Shown: positions 36,652 through 43,620 of the stretch, piece after piece
How positions within the stretch are numbered: the stretch's first letter is position 1
How the letters are laid out: each line of letters starts with the position of its first letter
Assembly (NCBI RefSeq): GCF_030382115.1
Contig: NZ_JAUDRJ010000003.1
Coordinates: forward strand, 4,475,497 to 4,519,116
Reading direction: 5' to 3'
Length of the DNA: 43,620 nt
Source of the DNA: Nostoc sp. GT001
GTDB lineage: Bacteria; Cyanobacteriota; Cyanobacteriia; Cyanobacteriales; Nostocaceae
The notes under the pieces: model-generated
Database searches by the model: none
Told to the model about the DNA's origin: nothing
What the model saw: only the letters and a program-made list of their open reading frames with translations
Program-made: the position numbers and the translations under genes

Positions 36652-36713
36652 CTTGTGGGGTGGGCGACACGAGAGCCCAGTTTATATTGCGCTCATGTTG
36701 CCCACCCCACAAG
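36652..36713. repeat. Long hairpin repeat CTTGTGGGGTGGGC...
   Basis: CTTGTGGGGTGGGC is perfectly inverted at 36700-36713 and pairing continues inwards to 22 of 25 positions around a 12-base loop. It looks like a dispersed MITE-like or REP-like intergenic element. Confidence 0.75.
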
Positions 36714-36809
36714 ATTGGATAATTTATTTCTTGGAGTTTTCTTACCGAAGTGTAAAAATCCTTGCAAACACATACTGTTAGCAGTATCTAATGCTACCGT
36801 CAACAGAAA

Positions 36810-38858
36810 GTGCATCCCCCTCCTACCAGCAATCAAAAAAAACCCCAAGACCTTTTCTTAGTATGCGGACTTAAAAGTTTAGGACAACATTGCGTTGCAA
36901 TCCTCAAGGAATACGATGTTAAAGTCAGCGCTATAGAGGATGTACAGCCCGAACATTGGGAAGTCCCGGAAGTACCTAACTTACTAGAAAAGTTGATTGT
37001 AGGAGACTGTCGCCAGTCAAGTGTTTTAGAGCGGGCAGGTATATGCCAGTGTCGTTCAATACTTTTAGTAACCAGAAATGAGCGGATAAATATAGAAGCT
37101 GCCTTTGCAGCACGCCGTCTTAATCCGCATGTCCGCTTGATTGTACGTTCTGACAAACAAAATTTCAACAAACTCTTGTGGGAAAATCTCGGCAATTTTG
37201 TTGCCTTTGAACCTACTCATCTTTCAGCTCACGCCTTTGCTCTGACAGCCCTTGGTTCTGAAGCTATTGGATATTTCACCTTAGAAGGGCAACTATTGCA
37301 AGTGATAAAGCACCAGGTACAAGCGAAGGATAGCTGGTGTAATGGCAAGCCAGTACATAGACTCAATCTGACAACTCGCCGCATCTTGAGCCACAAACCT
37401 GTTTCATCTAAACCACTCAAAGAATTGTTTGGCTGGAACCCAGAGGCAGAAGTGCAGGTAGGAGACACTCTAGTTTACATTGATGTGGCATACGATTTAG
37501 CTTTCTCTGAGCAACATCGACAATCTCATACCCAAAAGTGGCAGTGGCAAAAGTTTATTCAAGGCATCACAGCGAAAAATCTCAAGGATAAAATAGTGCA
37601 ATTTTGGCAATCTTACTACCAAAGCCAAAATCAAATCCGGCGAATTGCAACAATCTATGCGATTACTGTACTTATCCTATGGCTTGTTGGAATAATTCTT
37701 TACCGCTTATATTATCCTGACATCACCATCCAAGAAGCTTTCTATGCAACAGCAGTTTTGCTTTTGGGAGGATACGGAGATTTATTTGGTGGTGTTGAGT
37801 TTGCAGCGCAATCAAAGCCTTCAGACGCTATCCCTTGGTGGTTGCGGTTGTTTAGCCTGGGAATGACGTTGACAGGTCAAGCTTTCGTGGGAGTATTATA
37901 TGCGCTGCTGACTGATGCTCTGGTCACTTCAAAATTCCATTTTTTCAATTCCCGTCCTCCCATACCACAACGCAACCATCTGATAATTATTGGCTTAAAT
38001 CGCTTGGGACAGAAAGTAGCTGCTCTTTTGCAAGAACTCAACCAACCCTTAGTAGGAATTCATCCTACCACTCTCGACCAAGAAACTTTACCCGATATGC
38101 CCCTTGTCGTTGGTAATGCTACCGAAGCACTCATTAAGGCGAATATCTCCCATGCTAAAAGCATTATTTTAGTTGGGGACGATAATATGGAAAATCTGGA
38201 AATTGGTTTGATGGCTCATGCAATGAACCCCGCCACTACCTTGATTATCCGCTCTCAAGACCGCCAATTTAGTGATAATGTCGCCCCTCTCTTCCCTTAT
38301 GCTCAAGTTATATGTGGTGCGGCTTTGTCGGCAGAAGTTTTTGCTTGTGCTGCTTTTGGAGAAAATGTTCTGAGCTTGTTTCACTTGAATGAGCAAATAG
38401 TCATGGTGACGGAATACAAGATTGAAGATGGCGATACCCTGAATGGGTTGCTTTTATCTGAAATAGCATCTGGCTACAGTGTTGTACCGATTCTCTACCA
38501 AAAATATCAGCAAGACAATTACTCTTTAATGCCCTGGTATGATGTTAAGCTTGATGCTGGCGATCGCTTGATTGTTTTAGCCACAAGCAGTAGTTTGCAG
38601 CGAATTGAATGGGGTGAAATGCTGCCTCGCCAATGGAGCGTGCAGATTGAAAAAGCTCTAACTACAAATTCCATTATGTATGGTGCTGAAGAGATAGTTT
38701 TAATTACAGGATGTAGTTCTACTACCGCTAGGGAATGGATGAATAATTTGCCTAGAGTATTGCCAATACCACTTTATAAACATCAAGCTCAACGTCTCGT
38801 GCGCGAGTTAACAAAAGTACAAGTTTTGGCGAATCTAATCTTCATTGGGCAACCTTAA
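36810..38858 (+). CDS. Potassium-channel-like protein with two RCK (TrkA-N) domains
   Basis: 682 residues. A first RCK/TrkA-N fold lies at about 15-230 (LFLVCGLKSLGQHCVAILKE), then two membrane segments (about 279-300 and 347-370) flank a pore-like LLLGGYGDLFGG (Gly321-Tyr-Gly-Asp324), the K+ selectivity-filter signature. A second RCK fold follows at 390-560 (HLIIIGLNRLGQKVAALLQE) and a third partial nucleotide-fold-like region (EIVLITGCSSTTAREW) ends it. The role is probably K+ flux gated by ligand binding. The start is uncertain: the frame opens at a GTG at 36810, but an ATG at 36791 in another phase would join it if the run of eight A at 36835-36842 had seven. Confidence 0.82.
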   Translation: MHPPPTSNQKKPQDLFLVCGLKSLGQHCVAILKEYDVKVSAIEDVQPEHWEVPEVPNLLEKLIVGDCRQSSVLERAGICQCRSILLVTRNERINIEAAFAARRLNPHVRLIVRSDKQNFNKLLWENLGNFVAFEPTHLSAHAFALTALGSEAIGYFTLEGQLLQVIKHQVQAKDSWCNGKPVHRLNLTTRRILSHKPVSSKPLKELFGWNPEAEVQVGDTLVYIDVAYDLAFSEQHRQSHTQKWQWQKFIQGITAKNLKDKIVQFWQSYYQSQNQIRRIATIYAITVLILWLVGIILYRLYYPDITIQEAFYATAVLLLGGYGDLFGGVEFAAQSKPSDAIPWWLRLFSLGMTLTGQAFVGVLYALLTDALVTSKFHFFNSRPPIPQRNHLIIIGLNRLGQKVAALLQELNQPLVGIHPTTLDQETLPDMPLVVGNATEALIKANISHAKSIILVGDDNMENLEIGLMAHAMNPATTLIIRSQDRQFSDNVAPLFPYAQVICGAALSAEVFACAAFGENVLSLFHLNEQIVMVTEYKIEDGDTLNGLLLSEIASGYSVVPILYQKYQQDNYSLMPWYDVKLDAGDRLIVLATSSSLQRIEWGEMLPRQWSVQIEKALTTNSIMYGAEEIVLITGCSSTTAREWMNNLPRVLPIPLYKHQAQRLVRELTKVQVLANLIFIGQP

Positions 38859-38882
38859 TCCTCCCATAACTAGAAGTGATAT

Positions 38883-38970
38883 CAATACTGTTTGGTTAAG
38901 GTAAGAGACGCGATGAATCGCCGTCAAAACAAAAGACTGATTATTGTAGAGACGGCGATTTATCGCGTCT
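38883..38970. repeat. Dispersed repeat with 20-bp inverted arms and a MITE-type end
   Basis: CAATACTGTTTGGTTAAG at 38883-38900 matches the terminal repeat of the element at 18300-18396. Next to it AGACGCGATGAATCGCCGTC (38906-38925) is inverted at 38951-38970 with one mismatch around 25 bases. Confidence 0.7.
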
Positions 38971-39055
38971 TTGTGATAATTGGAGTTTAGACTAAATAAT
39001 CAAACTCAAAGCAAAAAAGAAAAAACTAAAGTTCATAGGCATTTATTGTAAAAAT

Positions 39056-39080
39056 AAAAGCACAACATTGTTGTGCTTTT
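39056..39080. terminator. Bidirectional terminator between convergent genes
   Basis: AAAAGCACAA / TTGTGCTTTT, a perfect 10-bp stem with a 5-base loop and A/T runs on both sides, between the potassium-channel gene and the convergent methyltransferase gene. Confidence 0.8.
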
Positions 39081-39128
39081 GTAGATTATTTGTATTCAGT
39101 TCATTGTAACAATCAGAGAGTTTCTTAA

Positions 39129-40031
39129 TTAATCCAGTTTTGTACTGTAGGCACTAAAACCGTAAGCCAAAGTTTCTTTTAAATTATCGGATGGCTTGAG
39201 ACTCCTATTGATAGCATTAGCAAACGGCACCGGAATCCCTTTGATGGTTTCCGGCAAAATCGCATATTCTGCTGTTGGTTCGACAATGTATTCTGGACAC
39301 TTCGTTTTCATCCCAGCAGTAGCTAACATTTCTTCTATTTCAGCAGCTGAATATTGCTTGAGGTAAACTGGATTTCTCACAAATGGGTTCAGCCTTCTGA
39401 TAAAATTATGGATAATATGAGAAGGACAAGACTTATTGTGAAAAGAATGATTAAACACAAAAATTCCACCAGGTTTTAGCACACGAGAGATATCAGCCAA
39501 TAAATTTCTTAATTGGGCATCGGGAATATGCATAAAAACGCAATTAGAAATTACCAAATCTATAGAATTATCTTCTAAAGGCAATGTTTCAGCAGAAGTG
39601 CAAATCAAGTTAAATTCCGCTTCTGGGAAAAAATTGTATTCTTGTTTAACTTTGATTAGCCGCCGCAATAAAGGTTCAGAAATATCAATACCGTAATATT
39701 TCTCGCATTTGAGATTTTTCGCTTTCGAGAGATGTAAAGGTGCGCGACCATAACCAGAACCAATTTCTAGAATAGAACCGACAGATTTATTCAACGGAAA
39801 TTTGTTCCAAGTACCTCCAGGCGTACCAGTTAGCAGAGTGTAATCTTGTTTAATGGGCGATGTCGCTGCAACTTTCTCAATTTTTTGGGAGCCATAATAT
39901 GTTTTACCAATTGCATCCCATGTTTTTTTATGTTGAGTATTAGTTAATTGTTCATAGTCGCTAGGAAAATAAATTCCATCTCGTAATTCAAAGTCATTTA
40001 GACTGGATTTTACATTTGCTAATTGAGACAT
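39129..40031 (-). CDS. SAM-dependent class I methyltransferase
   Basis: About 300 residues from the ATG at 40031 (MSQLANVKSSLNDFELRDGI), with GAGGA nine bases upstream; an in-frame start 18 bases earlier is less likely. A Methyltransf_11-type core is present: ILEIGSGYGRAPLHLSKAK (motif I), YYGIDISEPLLRRL, DLVISNCVFMHIPD and LKPGGIFVFNHSFH. The substrate is not deducible; the C-terminal half (RRLNPFVRNPVYLKQYSAAE) is not diagnostic. Single gene, convergent with the channel gene. Confidence 0.86.
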   Translation of the reverse strand: MSQLANVKSSLNDFELRDGIYFPSDYEQLTNTQHKKTWDAIGKTYYGSQKIEKVAATSPIKQDYTLLTGTPGGTWNKFPLNKSVGSILEIGSGYGRAPLHLSKAKNLKCEKYYGIDISEPLLRRLIKVKQEYNFFPEAEFNLICTSAETLPLEDNSIDLVISNCVFMHIPDAQLRNLLADISRVLKPGGIFVFNHSFHNKSCPSHIIHNFIRRLNPFVRNPVYLKQYSAAEIEEMLATAGMKTKCPEYIVEPTAEYAILPETIKGIPVPFANAINRSLKPSDNLKETLAYGFSAYSTKLD

Positions 40032-40282
40032 TATGATTATCCTCATCAATAGTGAAGTCTGTTTTCTGTTATACTCTTAACTCAGCATTAACCGCAAGTG
40101 ATTTTTACTGAACCGCTTTCCCTAAGCCTTTTTTAAAGTCTATAACTATTTTAAATTCGATGGAATGTGCGAGCAAAGCGCCTATTGCATCCAAGTGAAA
40201 ACCGCTATAATGACAACCCTTGCTCGATCAAAACACAACTTCGTATACATTAGTTGATGGACTGCAACAATTGGAGGCTGCG

Positions 40283-41791
40283 ATGGTAGGAGGGTTACAA
40301 CAAAAACGTGTGGTAGTTGTAGGTGCTGGTTGGGCTGGTTTAGGAGCAACCTATCATTTGGCAAAACAAGGTTATGATGTGACACTTCTGGAAGCAGGCC
40401 CCTATCCCGGTGGATTGGTGGCAGGTTGGCAAACGGCAGCCGGAAAATCTGTTGAAGCTGGCATTCATGGGTTCTGGTATCCTTACAGAAATATTTTTTC
40501 CTTAATTAATGAATTAGAAATTAATCCTTTTACTACTTGGACTCGTTCTTCGCAATATTCGCCAGCAGGTTTGGAAGTTGAATCACCGATTTTTCAAGAT
40601 TTACCGCGACTACCCTCCCCACTAGGAACTTTTCTCTACACTCAGTTTAAGCGGCTGCCACTAATTGATCGTCTTAGCGCCCTGCCTTTACTTTATGCTG
40701 TCGTTGATTTTGATAATTCCGATGCAGCTTGGCGGCGCTATGATTTTGTAACTGCCCGTGAATTGTTCAAAGACTTTAACGTTTCTGCACGACTTTACCG
40801 CGAGGCTTTTGAACCGATGTTATTAGTGGGCTTATTTGCCCCTGGCGAACAGTGTTCAGCCGCCGCAACTTTAGGGATGCTTTACTTTTTTATTCTTGCT
40901 CATCAACCCGATTTTGATGTGGTTTGGTGTCGGGGAACTGTGGGAGAAAAGATATTTCGTCCTTGGGTGGAACGTATTGAAAAAGCTGGGGCGCGAGTGT
41001 TGCCGAAGCGTCGGGTTACAGACTTAATTGTTGATAGTAATCAAGTCAAGGGTGTGGTTTGTGGTGATGAAGTAATTGAAGCAGATGCCGTAATTTTTGC
41101 CGTTGGAATCACCGGGATGAAGAAAATTGTCTCAACTAGCCCTAGCTTACAAAGTCGTGAAGAATTCTGTAATTTGAGCAATTTAGGAGCAATTGATGTT
41201 TTAGCCACGCGAATATGGTTTGACCGTAAAATTGATATTCCTCGTCCTTCTAATGCTTGTTTTGGATTCGACGCAAGTACAGGTTGGACGTTTTTTGATT
41301 TGAATGCTCTACATGATGAATATCGGGATGAGCTGGGAACAGTGATTGAAGCTGATTTTTATCATGCGAATCAGTTCCTCAATTTGAGTGATGAAGAGAT
41401 TTTAGCAATCGTTCAGGGTTATTTAGCAACTTGTGTGCCAGCCTTTCAGGAAGCAAAGATTATTGATAGTAGTGTAATTCGGCTACCTCAAGCGGTGACT
41501 CACTTTGCACCTGGCAGCTATCGTTATATGTTGCCCGCGAAGACAAGTTTTGAGAATGTGTTTATGAGTGGGGATTGGATTGTGAACCGTCATGGTTCCT
41601 GGTCGCAGGAAAAAGCTTATGTTACTGGTTTGGAGGCAGCGAATTTGGTAGTGTCTTATTTGGGAGAAGGTCAGCCATCTGAGATTTTAGCTGTAGAAGA
41701 GGATGAAGCGCATATCCAAGTGGCGCGATCGCTCAATCAAACTTTGCGTGACTTGGGCAAATCTATCCTACCTAACTTTTGGTTGCCATAA
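40283..41791 (+). CDS. FAD-dependent oxidoreductase, carotenoid desaturase/amine-oxidase type
   Basis: 502 residues from the ATG at 40283, five bases after TTGGAGG; the frame is open to a TTG at 40220. The N-terminal dinucleotide-binding motif VVVVGAGWAGLGATYHLAKQ with GPYPGGLVAGW places it with phytoene/zeta-carotene desaturase-like flavoproteins. The C-terminal FAD motif is VFMSGDWIVNRHGSWSQEKAYVTGLEAA. It may act on carotenoids or other isoprenoids, but the central region is not specific enough to name the reaction. Single plus-strand gene with a HIP1 site near the 3' end. Confidence 0.85.
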   Translation: MVGGLQQKRVVVVGAGWAGLGATYHLAKQGYDVTLLEAGPYPGGLVAGWQTAAGKSVEAGIHGFWYPYRNIFSLINELEINPFTTWTRSSQYSPAGLEVESPIFQDLPRLPSPLGTFLYTQFKRLPLIDRLSALPLLYAVVDFDNSDAAWRRYDFVTARELFKDFNVSARLYREAFEPMLLVGLFAPGEQCSAAATLGMLYFFILAHQPDFDVVWCRGTVGEKIFRPWVERIEKAGARVLPKRRVTDLIVDSNQVKGVVCGDEVIEADAVIFAVGITGMKKIVSTSPSLQSREEFCNLSNLGAIDVLATRIWFDRKIDIPRPSNACFGFDASTGWTFFDLNALHDEYRDELGTVIEADFYHANQFLNLSDEEILAIVQGYLATCVPAFQEAKIIDSSVIRLPQAVTHFAPGSYRYMLPAKTSFENVFMSGDWIVNRHGSWSQEKAYVTGLEAANLVVSYLGEGQPSEILAVEEDEAHIQVARSLNQTLRDLGKSILPNFWLP

Positions 41792-41898
41792 TCTTTAGGG
41801 ACGCGAAGAGTGAATCAATAATTGTAATTTAAATTCGGTAAGCTAAAGAAAGCGATCGCGATACTATCCTTATAATGTAAATCAAATAACATCAGCTT

Positions 41899-42252
41899 AT
41901 GGAGCCAGACTCTTTACCAACCGAGGTGATTCTGACTCACCCACGTGAGTCCCTCGGTAGGGTGCAACTTGATTGGACACCTCAACCCGGAAACTATCTC
42001 GATTTTGAAGGTAAAACCTACGCGGTTTTAGAGCGCCGTCATAGATATAAACTTCAAGCTGGGCGCTACCGTTTGCATAATATTGTCATTTATGTACAGT
42101 CTGCTAAACGACCATCTGAGAAAAGTTTGGTAGCGGGACGTTGGGTAATCGGTGATGCCACCTGCTGCTACAATGCTCATTCAGAACTCATTCGCTGTGC
42201 AGTCAACCCAGATGGCCCTTGCGAATCTTGCCGTTTTTATGAAAAGTCTTAG
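41899..42252 (+). CDS. Small cyanobacterial unknown (DUF6464-like)
   Basis: 117 residues. It contains GNYLDFEGKTYAVLERRHRY, an RLHNIVIYVQ strand and a Cys-rich end (DATCCYNAHSELIRCAV and GPCESCRF), six Cys in all, which may bind a metal or form disulfides. I recognise it as a conserved cyanobacterial family (DUF6464 from memory). The stop codon lies in a heptamer repeat (AGGAGTT). Function unknown. Confidence 0.75.
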   Translation: MEPDSLPTEVILTHPRESLGRVQLDWTPQPGNYLDFEGKTYAVLERRHRYKLQAGRYRLHNIVIYVQSAKRPSEKSLVAGRWVIGDATCCYNAHSELIRCAVNPDGPCESCRFYEKS

Positions 42253-42271
42253 GAGTTAGGAGTGAGGAGTT
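42251..42271. repeat. Heptamer repeat, unit AGGAGTT
   Basis: Three consecutive heptamers AGGAGTT, AGGAGTG, AGGAGTT, overlapping the stop codon of the DUF6464-like gene. The same unit ends the FHA gene near 4727-4736. Confidence 0.8.
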
Positions 42272-42304
42272 AAAAGTTATTCTCCCTCATTTCCTCCATC
42301 CCCA

Positions 42305-43336
42305 TCAGCTTCCGGCACCAAAAACTTCTCCTACAGTTAAGCGGGTACCATTAACAAAATCCCATCCCGACTGGGGACGTTTACCGGCTAGCTGAACTTC
42401 TCGCAACAGCAATAAACCTTCCCCAGTCTGGACGATCGCACCAATTCCTTTTACAATGCTCACTACAACTCCCGGTTTATCTGATACGTTTGACAAATCA
42501 GGCAATCTATTAACCAATTCTTGCAATTCTGGTGGGAGATCGCGTAGACGCGGAGCGGCTTGTCGCCAGACATCGCTTACAGAACCAAGAGGAACCGAAG
42601 CGGTGATTTTCAACAGGTTGTTACGAAAGGTAGCCGTGCAGTTAGGGTAAAAGCCTCTGATTTGATTGTGTAATTGGAGCGCGCTTTTCGACCAATCCAA
42701 AGCATAATCTTGTTTTTGAATCAGAGAGGCGTAAGTAGCTGCTAAATTATCTTGGGGAATTGGTTGAATTTCTTTACGTTCTAACTTCAACAGAGTTTCC
42801 ACCAACAAATCCCCACCGATTTCTGCTAGTTTGTCGGCTAAATCTTGGGCATTATCCAGTAATCCAATCGGTGTAGTGGCTATTTGGAGCATTGCGCCGG
42901 TATCCATCCCCACATCCATCAACATGGTGGTGATCCCCGTTTCCTTTTCACCGTTATACAAACACCACTGAATCGGGGCTGCACCGCGATATTTGGGTAA
43001 AATCGAGCCATGCACATTAATGCAAGCTAATTTTGGCATCTTCAAGATTTTTGCCGATAAAATCTGTCCATAAGCGACAACAACAAACACATCTGCATCT
43101 AATTGTTTAAGTTTGGTTAAAGTTTCAGTGTCTTTTTTCACCCGTTCGGGTTGCCATACTGGTAAGTTGTGAGCAGTTGCGATCGCTTTTACTGGTGTTG
43201 GCGTAAGTTTATTTCCGCGTTCCCGGCGTTTATCTGGTTGGGTGACAACCGCTAGCACCTCAAATTCTGAATGATTCAATAATTTTTCCAAGGTGGGTAC
43301 AGCAAATTGAGGTGTACCAAAAAATACAATTTTCAT
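42305..43336 (-). CDS. fmt: Methionyl-tRNA formyltransferase
   Basis: 343 residues. It transfers formyl from 10-formyl-tetrahydrofolate to Met-tRNAfMet for translation start. Seen: [19 protein letters not shown], the catalytic [20 protein letters not shown] (Asn and His) and [11 protein letters not shown] (Asp), and a C-terminal OB-like domain ending [16 protein letters not shown]. The E. coli enzyme is about 315 residues. The excess includes [15 protein letters not shown], encoded by a 36-base dispersed repeat at 42541-42576 that is exactly 12 codons long. It lies at the window's right end and faces the DUF6464-like gene. Confidence 0.95.
   Translation of the reverse strand: MKIVFFGTPQFAVPTLEKLLNHSEFEVLAVVTQPDKRRERGNKLTPTPVKAIATAHNLPVWQPERVKKDTETLTKLKQLDADVFVVVAYGQILSAKILKMPKLACINVHGSILPKYRGAAPIQWCLYNGEKETGITTMLMDVGMDTGAMLQIATTPIGLLDNAQDLADKLAEIGGDLLVETLLKLERKEIQPIPQDNLAATYASLIQKQDYALDWSKSALQLHNQIRGFYPNCTATFRNNLLKITASVPLGSVSDVWRQAAPRLRDLPPELQELVNRLPDLSNVSDKPGVVVSIVKGIGAIVQTGEGLLLLREVQLAGKRPQSGWDFVNGTRLTVGEVFGAGS
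42541..42576. repeat. Dispersed repeat translated in frame inside fmt
   Basis: 36 bases beginning CGCGTAGACGCGGAGCGGCT and ending CCAGACATCGC. It is the same family as the intergenic copy at 29087-29114 and fits the fmt frame without a shift. Confidence 0.65.
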
Positions 43337-43407
43337 TAATAATTTAGTAGTTGTTAGTCGTTAGTCATTAGACTTCTTGCATCAATCAATGAGCTTTCAC
43401 CCTAAAT

Positions 43408-43474
43408 CCCTCTCCCAAGCTTGGGAGAGGGACTTTGAATTTGGCTCCCCTTCTCCCAAAATTGGGAGAAGGGG
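43408..43474. repeat. Double palindrome repeat upstream of fmt
   Basis: CCCTCTCCCAAGCTTGGGAG continues to a perfect 24-bp palindrome (43408-43431). It is followed at 43447-43474 by CCCCTTCTCCCAA / TTGGGAGAAGGGG with a 2-base centre. This is a typical dispersed intergenic unit of Nostoc-type genomes. The rest of 43337-43620 has no gene that I can support. Confidence 0.8.
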
Positions 43475-43620
43475 TTGGGGGATGAGGGCGAATTTTGCAT
43501 TTGTGCAAGAGGTCTATTAGTTAATCGTAAGTGCGCCCCTCATAACTGACAACATTTAAGTTGCATGTTGAAACAGAATTCATTAAGCCAGCATCTAGCA
43601 GGTTTCTGTATTCAGGACGC

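Noticed and set aside
36655..36861. 68-codon plus-strand frame over the hairpin repeat before the channel gene
   Set aside because: It runs through a dispersed hairpin repeat and overlaps the channel gene start in another phase; no protein-like content.

Overview
The window looks like chromosomal DNA of a filamentous, heterocyst-type cyanobacterium (Nostoc/Anabaena group). Reasons: the octamer GCGATCGC (HIP1) is very frequent inside and between genes; there are heptameric tandem repeats and palindromic dispersed repeats of the kind common in Nostoc; a chlorophyll-pathway methyltransferase is present; and several proteins belong to families I know mainly from cyanobacteria. No rRNA, tRNA or CRISPR array was seen.

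Layout. 1-3.2 kb: the 5' end of a small unknown gene, an exported aldo/keto reductase, and two cyanobacterial unknowns that share a start region and an upstream element. 3.4-6.8 kb: endonuclease V, an FHA/zinc-ribbon protein, and an FHA-flavoprotein fusion whose start lies in a heptamer repeat. 7-10.4 kb: an antiporter with universal-stress domains, a 680-base intergenic stretch, and chlM. 10.4-12.2 kb: an IS630-type element (1190 bp, TA duplication) that splits a small unknown gene; removing it restores one open frame. 12.3-15.3 kb: a YdcF-like protein and a secreted protein with G-x-D-x-Y repeats that carries what looks like a compensated double frameshift. 15.5-21.2 kb: a decaying surface-protein region, with a frameshifted two-partner-secretion exoprotein, a MITE-like repeat, and an RTX-type protein interrupted by an IS4-type element (1452 bp, 7-bp duplication CAACACT).

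21.8-24.6 kb: glcE-glcF (glycolate oxidation, photorespiration). 25.2-27.4 kb: ssuD, a short beta-carbonic-anhydrase-like gene and ssuE (sulfonate use). 27.8-31.5 kb: MgtC-like, MsrB, a tiny lysine-rich protein, a degenerate metallo-beta-lactamase-fold protein and an aminotransferase. 32.0-34.3 kb: a Met/Cys-rich copper-storage-like protein behind a dyad-marked promoter, then a patatin-like phospholipase. 34.6-38.9 kb: fused molybdate transporter ModBC and a two-RCK potassium-channel-like protein. 39.1-43.3 kb: a methyltransferase, a carotenoid-desaturase-like flavoprotein, a small DUF6464-type protein and methionyl-tRNA formyltransferase (Fmt).

Functionally this is a mix of housekeeping and stress or nutrient genes with an accessory, IS-damaged block of secreted proteins at about 10-21 kb. 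No obvious defence or biosynthetic system was found. The less ordinary items are the two reversible IS disruptions, dispersed repeats translated in frame inside Fmt and ModBC, the carbonic-anhydrase-like gene coupled to ssuE, the FHA-flavoprotein, and two covarying hairpins near 25 kb.
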